DNA from: Willaertia magna
Taxonomy: Eukaryota > Heterolobosea > Eutetramitea > Acrasida > Naegleriidae
NCBI GenBank assembly: GCA_902984215.1
Contig: CADWAF010002533.1
Location: 1 to 17,136 of the forward strand
Reading direction: 5' to 3'
Length of the DNA: 17,136 bases
This document shows positions 1-9,062 of the stretch, in pieces; within the stretch, counting starts at the first letter, position 1; each line of letters begins with the position of its first letter. The notes beneath the pieces are model-generated. The model was not told where the DNA came from. It was given only the letters and a program-made list of their open reading frames with translations, and did no database searches. The position numbers were made by a program, and so were the translations under genes.

Positions 1-493
1 TAATGTTTTTTCAAACATTTATTTTCAGACTTTACAAAAAAAATTTGTGTGTTGTTTTTTGAAGTAATTTTTAAAATTTATTCATTTAATATTATTTTTT
101 TACATATTAACCACTTGGAATCCTAAGTGTAATAATAACAACAATAAAACAACAACTATTTTCATTGAAATACAGCTTTATTTTCAAGGAAACATAAAAA
201 AGCCTTATAATATGCTTTTAGTGTTGATATATTTTTTGTTATTATCTAATTTATTATATTTATTTAGGTTGCTTTATAATTTATGAGTTTTTTAAATTTT
301 TTTAATTTGTTTAAATGTTAAAAAATAATATATAAACATTATTAAAATTTTTTTACAATTTATTAAAAACTAAAACTAAAGTCTAAAAACTTTTATTTGT
401 ATCAATAATTATTAGAAATGAAAATTTACAAGTATGTATACAGTTACGTTAAAACATCAACATTAATTGCTTACTTTAAATAAGGCTGTCTCA
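1..493. other. AT-rich 3' flank of the FAM161-like gene, no gene seen
   Basis: I see no coding segment or RNA gene here. The stretch is the downstream side of the minus-strand gene that ends at 494 and consists mostly of A/T runs. One hairpin can form at 112-129: CACTTGG pairs with CCTAAGTG around a four-base loop, seven pairs including one G-T. It could be a 3' end signal, but such short hairpins also arise by chance. Confidence 0.4.
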
Positions 494-2725
494 TCAAACT
501 ATACTTTTCTTTATCGAATTCATTAAATACTCTGTTCCATTTTCTTTTAAAGTGTCATGTATCCTATCCATAACGTCCTCTTTCACTTGTTGTTTCAATT
601 TCTCTTCAAAAAGAAAAGGTCTTGACTCTAACTTTCTTTCCACCATTTCATTTTCCTTTCTTTTCTCTTTCATTGCTTGCAAACTTTCTCTTCTAAATAC
701 ATTTAAAGATTCTTTCAATTTTTGGTCAACTGAAGGAACTGGATCAATATTTGGAATTACTTTCTTTGAAGTTCTATTTAATTTTTCTGCAAATCGTTGT
801 TCTTCTAATTCTTTCTCTTTTCTTTTTCTTTCTTTCTCTTCCATTAATTTTTTAACGCTTTCTGCTCTCTTTTTATTTGCAATAGTGTCAGGCGCATAAA
901 ACTTTGGTTTTGGAGCTGACCAAGGCCTCTTTCCTCCCTTTTTCTTTGCTCCTTCTTCTGCAGTTATCAATTGTTCTTTCTTTTTCTTCTTTTCAATCTC
1001 AAAATCATCTTCTACAGCAAGTTCTATTCCTGCCTCCTTTAATACACTTCTAGTTTTCATTTCATTAAAAGAAGATGAATGAAATTTAAATGGTTGAGGC
1101 GTTGTAGGTCTCTTTTTTGTTTTTAACACTTTTAATGTATCCTGAAATTGTTGTTGTAATTTCTTAAAGTCAGGCACACTTCTATTAATTATTGGTTTAA
1201 AAGTTATTTCTCTCTCTCTCTCCTGCTTCAACTCATTAATACCCCATTGCGTTGTTTGCTTGTTATTATTACCAATGCTGTTAGATGAAGATTCCAGTTG
1301 TTGCTGTTGCTGTAGTTGTTGTTGTTGATGTAATTTTTTCCACATTTCCATTCGTCGAGGCAACTTTGAAGTTTTTGTTAACTTTTCAACTCGTTTTGCT
1401 TTTCTTTCTTTTCGTTGCTCTTCTTTCTCTTCTAATAATTTATGATATAAATTCCTTAGACAATTTGTAGGTATTGGATTTGCGCGAAAAGGTTTATTAA
1501 ACTCATGATCTATATAATACTGTTCTCTTTTTCTTTCCATCTCTTCTTCTATTTCTTTCAATCTCTTTTCATCTCTACTTGCAAAATAAAACGGTTTCAA
1601 GTTCTTTTCTAATTTCTCTCTCAATGTTTGTTTATCATACTTTACACTAGTTTTTAACCTTAATAACTCATAACGACCTACATCTTTCACTGACTTTGGT
1701 ACTGGATTTGCTTTAAATCTCTTATTTAAATGATATTCTTCTTCTGCCTTAATTTTGTTAATGTATTCCTCTAATTTCTTTTGGTGTATTGTCTTTTCCT
1801 TTCTTAATTCTCTATCAAAGAATTTAAATGGAATTGGAACTGTGATATCCTTCTTTTTTATGTCTCTTTTTTCTTCTGCAAAGATATCAGAGTATTCTGA
1901 CATACTTGTCATGGTGTCACTAATATCATTCCAATTGTAAACTTTTTCTTTCTCTTCATCATCCAACATTTCGTTATTTACAAAAGAACTGTTGTAGAAA
2001 TGTTTATAATCGTTTTCTTCAATTTCTTCCTCTTCTTCTGATGTTGTATCACTTTCTTTCGATTTGCATTCTTCTTTATCTGTGTGATTATCTGTTGTTT
2101 TGTTGTAATCTTTCGTTGATTTATCATTTGCGTATCTCTTATTAATTTCTTCAGACCATGCTAATTTCTTGTGAGGTTTTGTGGGAGATTCTACTTGTTC
2201 TCCTTTCTCTTCTTTGTAGCCAATGTTATTATTGAAAACAACTGTTCTGTCCTTTCCAATAGGTTTCTTAGTGTCTAAGGTAACTGTTATTGAATTTCTT
2301 TCCTTTACTTGTAAGTACATATTTTCTATTTGTTCAAGTTGCTTTAAATGTTGGTTTTTTACTTCCCTAATCTTTTCTAACCATTCTTGGGATTCCTTGA
2401 AAGATAGCGAATTTATATCTTTGTTACTATTTAATAAATCGTCTATGGGATCGGTATCTACTATTTGAATGCTTGAAGAGGGTATGGATACTTCATGTAC
2501 TACAAAACTATGATCCACATCGGAAACTATACCATTTGTAGATTTCACTTCGTTTGATTCTTCTAGCTGACTTTTAGGCTTACATGTATCCACAACTTCC
2601 ACTTTTCTTTCATCATTCCTAGTATTTAACTCTACAATTGCTTTTTCCAAATCCTCAGCGTTTTCGCTTCCTTGGTTTTCCTTAGGAACTGAAACCAAAT
2701 GGTTGAGAAAGAAACTTTGGTGCAT
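494..2725 (-). CDS. FAM161: FAM161-family (UPF0564) centriole/ciliary-base coiled-coil protein
   Basis: Without the candidate 5' exon this reads as 743 residues from the ATG at 2725-2723 to TGA at 494-496. The frame is open slightly further upstream, but only with GTG. The C-terminal two thirds is charged coiled coil carrying FAM161 signatures: two copies of a basic (K/R)-F-(K/R)-A-N-P-(V/I)-P block (FKANPVPKS, FRANPIPTN), KPFYFASRDEKRL between them, and a later RPFLFEEK-type element. The N-terminal third is acidic and low complexity, and a Gln run lies mid-protein. In animals FAM161A binds microtubules in the inner scaffold of the centriole and at the ciliary base, so a basal-body role is inferred here; it would suit a flagellate stage. 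GC is visibly higher than in the genes to the right. The family call is strong and the N terminus is uncertain. Confidence 0.85.
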   Translation of the reverse strand: MHQSFFLNHLVSVPKENQGSENAEDLEKAIVELNTRNDERKVEVVDTCKPKSQLEESNEVKSTNGIVSDVDHSFVVHEVSIPSSSIQIVDTDPIDDLLNSNKDINSLSFKESQEWLEKIREVKNQHLKQLEQIENMYLQVKERNSITVTLDTKKPIGKDRTVVFNNNIGYKEEKGEQVESPTKPHKKLAWSEEINKRYANDKSTKDYNKTTDNHTDKEECKSKESDTTSEEEEEIEENDYKHFYNSSFVNNEMLDDEEKEKVYNWNDISDTMTSMSEYSDIFAEEKRDIKKKDITVPIPFKFFDRELRKEKTIHQKKLEEYINKIKAEEEYHLNKRFKANPVPKSVKDVGRYELLRLKTSVKYDKQTLREKLEKNLKPFYFASRDEKRLKEIEEEMERKREQYYIDHEFNKPFRANPIPTNCLRNLYHKLLEEKEEQRKERKAKRVEKLTKTSKLPRRMEMWKKLHQQQQLQQQQQLESSSNSIGNNNKQTTQWGINELKQEREREITFKPIINRSVPDFKKLQQQFQDTLKVLKTKKRPTTPQPFKFHSSSFNEMKTRSVLKEAGIELAVEDDFEIEKKKKKEQLITAEEGAKKKGGKRPWSAPKPKFYAPDTIANKKRAESVKKLMEEKERKRKEKELEEQRFAEKLNRTSKKVIPNIDPVPSVDQKLKESLNVFRRESLQAMKEKRKENEMVERKLESRPFLFEEKLKQQVKEDVMDRIHDTLKENGTEYLMNSIKKSIV

Positions 2726-2999
2726 TAATTTTTTTTGTATTTGTAAAATGGCGCCAAACTGACGCTTCACCCTTCACTCAATGTCAAATGGATTTTGTTG
2801 GGTATAACTATGATATAACAGGTATAGACCGTGTTTGTATGTGAATAATATCAAGAGATACTTTTCAAAGGGAGTGTTTATTTGATTTTGATCGTCCATA
2901 GATACAAACAATACATGTAGCAGAAAGAAAAGAGGAAGACGAGAAAGAAAGAAGTGAAAACCTATTCTACGTTTGCTGTACTCAACAGCAGTAACTTAC

Positions 3000-3085
3000 T
3001 CTAACATTTGAACAAGGTCTTTCCTTTCTATCTCATCTACCTCTTTCCTTTCTGCTACTACTTCCTTTCGTTGAATGTCCACCAT
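3000..3085 (-). other. candidate first coding exon of the FAM161-like gene
   Basis: An ATG at 3085-3083, the first after an in-frame TAA, opens 28 codons of charged helical sequence (MVDIQRKEVVAERKE...). It ends in phase 2 at a good donor, GTAAGT (2999-2994). The phase-compatible acceptor TGAAG|G before 2771 would splice it into the FAM161 frame, giving ...DLVQMLE-VKRQFGAILQIQKK and a protein of about 787 residues. The joined sequence keeps a continuous coiled-coil pattern. The acceptor is weak because it lacks a pyrimidine tract. A further open segment (3290-3224) bounded by TTAG and AAG|GTAAGC is phase-compatible with an extended form of this exon starting at 3096. The alternative is that translation simply starts at 2725. 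Confidence 0.35.
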
Positions 3086-4182
3086 TATACTGAGATCTTT
3101 GTTAAATGGTTATATATTAAATAGAACACAACCAACCACATAACCAAATAGTAATGGACACAACATGGTTATGTTGATAGGATGGCAAACCAATAACCAG
3201 TTAAAAATAAAAACAGAGCTTACCTTCAAAAGATTTTAGCAAGTAGGCTTTAAGAGTAGCTATTCTTTCTATTTTTTTAACAATTTTAATCTAATTCATT
3301 ACCGTTTTGTAAATGAAACCCTGTTAAAACTTAAGTTGGGATAGTAAAAAAATTGGTCCTCTGTGGATTTACTCCTCAAAATCTCAAATTTTCAACAGCA
3401 ACGTGTTTGGGAATGTGTGCAGTGCATGAAGCTATTGTTATGCGCGAAAATTTGGCATGTATGTTTTTCTTTGGTTACTATTTAACTGTCTTGTCACATG
3501 TTGAATTATTGGTGCGCCTGCAAATTTGTTGCTACTCTATTCTTTCTTGGTAGTTGCCAGCCAACCCTTGCGTACTGCGTTTGCCATCGAATACATGTAG
3601 TACATGCCCTTTTGCTTTGTAACTTGGACTTTAAAGTTTAAAACGCCTATTGACAATGCGCACAAGATACATGTGGAATACTTTCAGCAGGAGTTGTTGC
3701 TATTCTAACAATCGTGTCGTATAAAATATTTAATAATAACCTACCTTTCTCTTTTTTCTCACTTACTTCTTAACCTCAAGGTTTGAATAACAACTTAAAG
3801 TACAAATGAAAATTCATGTGGAACGCTGACAAAGAGAATCACTAACCAAAGCAATACAATAGATTACAACTTTACTTTCCTTTTTACCAAATTTTATAAC
3901 CATAATACATTTAAATGCCACCCTATTTTTATATTAAACGTAATTTTGTTTACTTTTGTATCCCATATTTTCCATTTGGACAATAGTGGGACATTATAGG
4001 ACAGAATTCACCAAAGAAAATATTATTCAGTCTTAAACCTCAGCGTTATCTACATTTACATCTATGTATGCCAGCATTTGTATAAGTGAAATTGGATAAT
4101 CAGTATTTTGTATTAGAGAGTAGTTTAGCCTTACCTGGTATTGTCCTCGTGAATGAATTCAATATCTACCAAAGTAATAAAT

Positions 4183-4228
4183 ACCTAAATTTATAATTAC
4201 TTAGGTAACTTAGATAAGTCATCTAAGT
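4183..4228. repeat. two adjacent short inverted repeats
   Basis: ACCTAA (4183-4188) and TTAGGT (4201-4206) can pair, and directly after them ACTTAGAT (4208-4215) pairs perfectly with ATCTAAGT (4221-4228) around a five-base loop. The ACTTAG/CTAAGT words recur between the two hairpins. Function is unknown. Confidence 0.5.
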
Positions 4229-4246
4229 AAAAGTCCTTTCGCCTTG

Positions 4247-4602
4247 TTACTTTGTTGTTTGTACCAACTCCTCAAAGCCTTGCCTGCATGTTCTTTCCTT
4301 CCAAGCAACAAACAAGCCTTCCTCACTTCGAAGCAGATATTCCCTCACATATTCTGAACTACATGCCTACTTGTATTGGTTCTTTTTTTTTGAGTTTGTT
4401 TGATTTTGCAAAAAGTTGCCATTCAACAGATCCTTATTCTCTTTTATAGAGTTTTTGTTTAATGTCAAGGACAGATTTTTTTCAATTGTTAAACCTTTTC
4501 GTTTGAGTATTTTTACATGTATTTCACCATGCATTCAAATAAAGAAATGGTCTTTACCAATTCAACGCTTTCGTTATTCGTTACTGAAAACCTGTTCCAT
4601 AT
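4247..4602 (-). pseudogene. candidate decayed coding segment, family not recognised
   Basis: Reading the minus strand, an open frame from 4602 (IWNRFSVTNNESVELVK...) stops at 4513. A second frame opens at an ATG (4534) and runs 55 codons to a single TAG (4369-4367). The same frame then continues 39 codons to TAA at 4249-4247, with strongly protein-like text (EYVREYLLRSEEG, FVAWKERTCRQGF). One frameshift near 4515-4530 and one in-frame TAG therefore separate three coding-like pieces. TAG is a genuine stop elsewhere in this window (mannosidase, nucleotidase and HTATIP2 genes), so recoding is unlikely. I do not recognise the family. The other possibility is exons of a gene whose splice sites I could not place. 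Confidence 0.3.
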
Positions 4603-5152
4603 TTAAAAACTGGTGCCGTTTCCTTTAAAGAATTTTAACTAACTTCCTCTTTACATGTTTTGAAAGTGTTTTACTTGTTTGTTTGGTTTGGTGTTTTGAA
4701 GAGTCCAATGTGGATAAATATTGTTAACAATATATTTTTCGTTTTTTTTTATTGTTTTTTATTTCATGTTTATTTTTTTAATCCATTACAAACGTTGTTT
4801 TTAATAAAGCCAAGTTACATGTTAACATTACAGTTTTCGTTTCTTGTTTTATTTAAAAAAGGAAGTGGTAGGTAAATTGACCATATATGAGTTTAACTAA
4901 TTTTTATAAAACTATCATTTTTAACTTTTTCGCTATGTACGTTTTTATTGTTACAACTATAAAAGTAGCATTTCTCTTAAAATGGATCTAAAAATTAGTT
5001 GACATTTAATAATCATTTTTAATATCATTTTTATTTAGTTCTTGCTGTTAGACTTTTTTTATTTTGAAACGTCGTAATTTAAAACTACAGTTTGGTATAA
5101 TTGTGTTATAATTGTTATTCAAATTTTTTTTATTGATTTATTATTTATTGAT

Positions 5153-7434
5153 CTAATAAATACCTAATGGATGAGCTTCTGTTGTAAAAACATATTTATC
5201 TAAAGGTAAAAGATTATCTGTAAATAATAAATATAAATATTTTAAAGTTTCTGATAAAAAGAATGATTCCATTGCATTATCTTTCTCTCCATTCGCCACA
5301 TTTACATTCTTTAATCCAGCATAAGCTACAGATGTCTTTTACAATAAATAAATTACAATAAATACAATAAATTAAAAATTAAATAAATTACAATAAATTA
5401 CAATAAATAAATAACTTACTTTACAATGCTTTTCCAAATTTAAAAAAATATTCCATCCCCATTCTTTATATTTTAAATCACCTGTAATTCTATATAAAAT
5501 AAATAAACTTTCAATTAATTCAGGTCTTAAAATATAAATTGAATGTTGATTATTAAAATCATTTGTTTCATTATTAAAATTTACAATTTCAGGACCAATT
5601 CCAGTTGCTTGTCTTTTATAAGTTTCATAACAAGTTAATGCAATATCTTTAGCTAATTGTAATTCTTCATTTAATTCTTCTTGATTAATGTTCATTCCTT
5701 TATTCACCCATTCTGTTGAACCTAAGGCTAACATGCCAGGCTGTTATTTATTTTTCATTCATTCATTCATTTGTATTTCATTCATAAATTATGGTTTTCA
5801 AATAATAATATTTTTTTTTAAAATACAAAATATAAGTTGAATAAATAAATAAATAAATATAAATAAAAATAAATAACTTACAGCAAAACAAACTAAATGA
5901 TCAAATTTAGCAGATAAATGTCCATTAATAAATTCAGAAATATAAACTAAATGATTAGGTTTAGATTTTGCAATTAAATAACTTTTTAAACCCTTCATAA
6001 ACTCTCTATACATTTTAAAAGATCTTTTATCTTTAAATAAAATCCATTGTTTTAATAAATATTCATAAAAACTATCTCCTAATGCTCCTAATGTAATATG
6101 ATCACCAATTAATTTACCATTTATACTTGCAATAAATACACTATATAAACCAATATATTTCTTTTCTTGTTCATCTAATTGTTTTATTATATTATCTGTT
6201 AAATTAAAATATTTATAATTATTTAATTTTTTAGATAAATATTTCCATTCTAATTGTAAACTACCTACTTCACTTAAGATAGTTGCTTTTTTATGCCATT
6301 GAGCATTACGAAAATTACCGGTTTTTAAATTTACTTCTGTATATGGAAAACCTGTTTCATTATGAAAGGCTGGAATTAATTTATTTGCTAAATCTCTTGC
6401 TTTTTCTAAAAATAAATTATCTTTTGTTAATTCATATACACTTAATAATCCCTAATTAAATTATGGTTTCAATTTAATTTTTGTATTCAATTTTTGTATT
6501 CAATTTTTGTATTAAATAAAGTTTTAAGTTCAATGAAAATATGAAAAGTTGTATTTAAAAATTTAAAAAATAATAAATTCAAACCATAAATTGAATAAAA
6601 ATTACTTACACCTATATATCTAATATTCGTTTCAAAAACACTAACCCATTGATCTTTATCAAAATTTAAATCATTAACAATATATTCTCTACATTTTAAA
6701 TATTCATCTTTTAAATCCATTAATAACATTGTATCCATTGAATCTACAATTGTAGCTCCTAATCCTCCAAAATTATCTCTACTCTATTATTTATATAAAA
6801 ATATAAAAATATTACAATCATTGAAACATTACAATAAATAAATAAACATTACAATAATTTAATACAAAAAAATAAATAAATAAAAATAAATAAATAAATA
6901 AAAACATACATCATTAGTTACAGGTCTTACTTCATCATGTCCAAAAGCAACCTTTTCATAACCTTTCCAAGCATGTAAAAATGCATTACGTATTGCATTT
7001 CTTCTCTTTTCATCATCTTTCCATTCTTTCATTTCTTTTAATAATAAATTATTTATTTCATTATTCTTTTCATTATTATTTTCAATAATTGAAGATGATA
7101 TTGGAATGTATGTTTCTTTAGTGTCTTCTTCCTTTTCTTCAGTATAAATTTGTTGATTATTCTTTTCATTATTATTTAAAAAAGAAGAAAAAGAAAAAGA
7201 AAAATAGGAACGTTGTTGGAAGAGATAGATGGCGAGAAGGAAAATGGTTAAAAAGAAGAGAAAAAAGAAAAATAATTTAAATGTTAAATTGGATTTACTT
7301 GTTGTTGCTTTTGTTGTTGTTGTTGTGTGATTTAAATTCTTGTTATTGTCATTTAAATTTTGATCTCTTTCATTGTTTGGTTCTTCCGATAATAATGAAA
7401 TGTTGGTTTTTCGTTGACGCAAGGAAGAATCCAT
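5153..7434 (-). CDS. glycoside hydrolase family 47 mannosyl-oligosaccharide 1,2-alpha-mannosidase (class I)
   Basis: Five exons, 7434-6910, 6783-6610, 6451-5882, 5740-5420 and 5335-5153, all joined in phase 0, give about 590 residues. The enzyme trims alpha-1,2-linked mannose from N-glycans in the ER or Golgi. An Asn/Thr-rich cytosolic tail and one membrane segment (about residues 51-72) mark a type II membrane protein. The GH47 landmarks occur in order: [44 protein letters not shown] (E226), [27 protein letters not shown] (D359), HLVCFAPGMLALG across an exon junction, [10 protein letters not shown] (E497), [17 protein letters not shown] and TTEAHP (T582, calcium ligand). E226, D359 and E497 match the three catalytic acids of the family. 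Donors are GTATGT or GTAAGT. The stop is TAG at 5155-5153. Whether it acts in ER or Golgi cannot be told from sequence. Confidence 0.95.
5340..5412. repeat. degenerate ACAATAAAT repeats filling mannosidase intron 4
   Basis: The 84-nt intron (5419-5336) consists almost wholly of imperfect tandem ACAATAAAT/TAAATTA units. Similar TTACAATAAA words recur in intron 1 of the same gene (about 6815-6855). This is low-complexity intron sequence with no evident function. Confidence 0.6.
6461..6590. repeat. intron-spanning inverted repeat and 13-nt tandem repeat in mannosidase intron 2
   Basis: Inside the 158-nt intron (6609-6452), the 15-mer at 6461-6475 (TTATGGTTTCAATTT) is complementary to 6576-6590 with one mismatch, so the intron RNA could fold and bring its ends together. 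Beside the first arm, the unit AATTTTTGTATTC occurs three times in tandem at 6476-6514, the last copy with one change. Confidence 0.65.
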
Positions 7435-7588
7435 TTTTTTTTTACAATTTTTTTTTTATTTTTTTTATTTTTTTTTGCGTTTGGCTTTTTAAGGTTTGTG
7501 GGAAGTTTGATTAAAATTGTTTGGAAAATAAAAGGCTTAATAAAACTATTAAATTTTGTGTAGTGTTTTTTGTAAAATTAAAATTTAA

Positions 7589-7659
7589 CTCGGCTGCCGG
7601 GAATCGAACCCGGGTCGCGAGAGTGACAGTCTCGAATGCTACCACTATACCACAGCCGA
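7589..7659 (-). tRNA. tRNA-Asp (GTC)
   Basis: A 71-nt intronless cloverleaf reads on the minus strand. The acceptor arms TCGGCTG and CAGCCGA pair fully. The anticodon stem CGAGA/TCTCG carries loop CTGTCAC with anticodon GTC. The T arm CCGGG-TTCGATT-CCCGG holds the usual B box, and GTGGTATAGTGG resembles the A box and D arm. The discriminator base is G, as expected for tRNA-Asp. CCA is not encoded. Downstream on the same strand TTTT occurs within about 10 nt, suitable as a Pol III terminator. The gene sits between two protein genes on the same strand but is its own Pol III unit. Confidence 0.96.
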
Positions 7660-7739
7660 TATGATACTAGTAAAAAGCAAAATGTTACAGTGAAATCTGT
7701 AGCATTGATGGCACACAAAACTGTTTAATTGATGGAACT

Positions 7740-9062
7740 CTAATCCAAATGAACCAACACCTTTCCTAAAGTATCCTTCACACGTGACGCTATTGAACTT
7801 GGACAACAAAACATTACATAATTATTCTTCGTTGAAATCCCATTAAACACCACAGGTTGACCATTCTTTCTAAATAAACATCCATTAGCTTCATGAAGAA
7901 TTGTAGAAGGTGCACAAGTATCCCAATAACTAGATTTACCACTAATATTAAGATATAAATCAGCCTTTCCACATGCAATTAAACAAGCTTTTCTACCAAA
8001 ACTTCCACAAGGAACCCTTTTAGAAATACCTAAATCATCCAAGATTTGTCCAGTTAATTTATCATAATTTGACCTAGAAATTAAACAAGTACATTCTTTT
8101 AAACCTTCTTTTAAACCTTCATTGTTATTATCATCTTGTTCTTCAACATGAAATTGTTTACATTGAATTTTATTTAGTTCTTTCTTTCCCTTAATCATAT
8201 AAGCTCCATATCCTTCAATTGCAAAAAACATTTCATCAAATTGTGCACAATATATTACTCCCATCTTACTAGCACCATTAAAAGATAACCCTATCATTAC
8301 GGCCCATTCTAAAATGAATTATAAACAGGGTAATCATCACCATTATTCATATCATCGTCATCATCAATATTCACAATAAACAACAAGTTATTGTCAGTTA
8401 TGAACAAGTTATCATTGATAAGAGTTAATTGTTATCATTCATCATAGTAATAACAATCATCGTTAGTTATTAGTTAGTTATAAATAATTAGTTAGTTATG
8501 AACAATCCAACATACAAAATTAGCCTTTTCCGTTAATAAAAAAGAAGAAGGCTTTAATAAGAAACAACATACCTCCATTATTTAATATAAAATCTTTCGT
8601 TCCATCAACAGGATCTACAAAGAAAACTAAACCATCTGAATAATCTCTAATAACACTACTTTCCTTATTATTGTTATCTTCTTCTCCAACAATTCTAACA
8701 TTTTCAAAGGCTTTCCCCAATTCACTAACAATAAATTGATTAATCTTCTTATCTACCATTGTAACTGGACTTTCATCCTTTTTAATTTCAATATCTAAAC
8801 TTGGAGAGTTAATTCTATCATCGCAAAACCTAACTGCCATACTACCTGCAAGATAAGCTAATTCAATAGCCTTTTCTAAATAGTCATCATATTCTTTACT
8901 TCCTAGCCTAATGGTTATGTTATTATCATGTAAGAGTTGTAAAATGTTTAAAGATTTTTGAGGTTTGAAATAAATTTCGTCTATTGCTTCTTCCGATAGT
9001 TTGGAATGTTGTTGATTCATGTTGTTGTTGACCTCAAAACTAGTATTGTTGCTGTTTGACAT
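7740..9062 (-). CDS. BPNT1: 3'(2'),5'-bisphosphate nucleotidase-like phosphatase (BPNT1/CysQ/Hal2 type, inositol monophosphatase superfamily)
   Basis: Exons 9062-8573 and 8308-7740 join in phase 1 across a 264-nt intron (G|GTATGT...TTTTAG|AA), giving about 352 residues. The splice restores the conserved stretch DFILNNG-EWAVMIGL. Superfamily metal-site motifs are present: SPVTMVDKKIN (D104), GEED (126-129), DPVDGT (D150, D153) and YWDTCAP (D293). The ...GTKDF and WDTCAP forms favour the bisphosphate nucleotidases, which hydrolyse phosphoadenosine phosphate from sulfate metabolism, over plain inositol monophosphatases. Substrate is inferred from family only. ATG at 9062 is chosen because the frame upstream contains no other ATG. 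An Asn-rich N-terminal extension precedes the domain, and a short variable insert with an Asn run and GLKEGLKE lies mid-protein. The stop is TAG. Confidence 0.9.

Larger units (their letters stand above)
3101..5152. other. 2-kb gene-poor interval with minus-strand exon-like or decayed open segments
   Basis: No intact gene is recognisable between the FAM161-like and mannosidase genes. Composition is less AT-rich than in the genes to the right. The minus strand holds several short open stretches with protein-like composition: 4602-4513, 4534-4367, 4366-4247, 4184-4135, 3922-3814 and 3290-3224. Some are bordered by splice-like motifs, for example CAG|GTAAGG at 4135/4134 and AAG|GTAAGC at 3224/3223. 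Plus-strand open frames (3353-3553, 4252-4628, 4660-4875) look like chance products with no family resemblance. Two adjacent hairpins lie at 4183-4228. The region may be a multi-exon gene I cannot assemble, a decayed gene, or 5' untranslated exons. Confidence 0.35.

Noticed and set aside
4130..4138. CTTACCTGG on the plus strand resembles the 5' end of U1 snRNA.
   Set aside because: No Sm site or U1-like stem-loops follow at the expected spacing. The same bases equally make a minus-strand donor, CAG|GTAAGG.
4367..4369. The in-frame TAG read as a sense codon (alternative genetic code).
   Set aside because: TAG is the natural stop of the mannosidase, nucleotidase and HTATIP2-like genes in the same window.
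3353..4875. Several plus-strand open frames of 65-71 codons.
   Set aside because: They lack family resemblance. Those at 4252-4628 overlap better minus-strand text, and their Phe/Leu/Ser-rich content is typical of T-rich chance frames.
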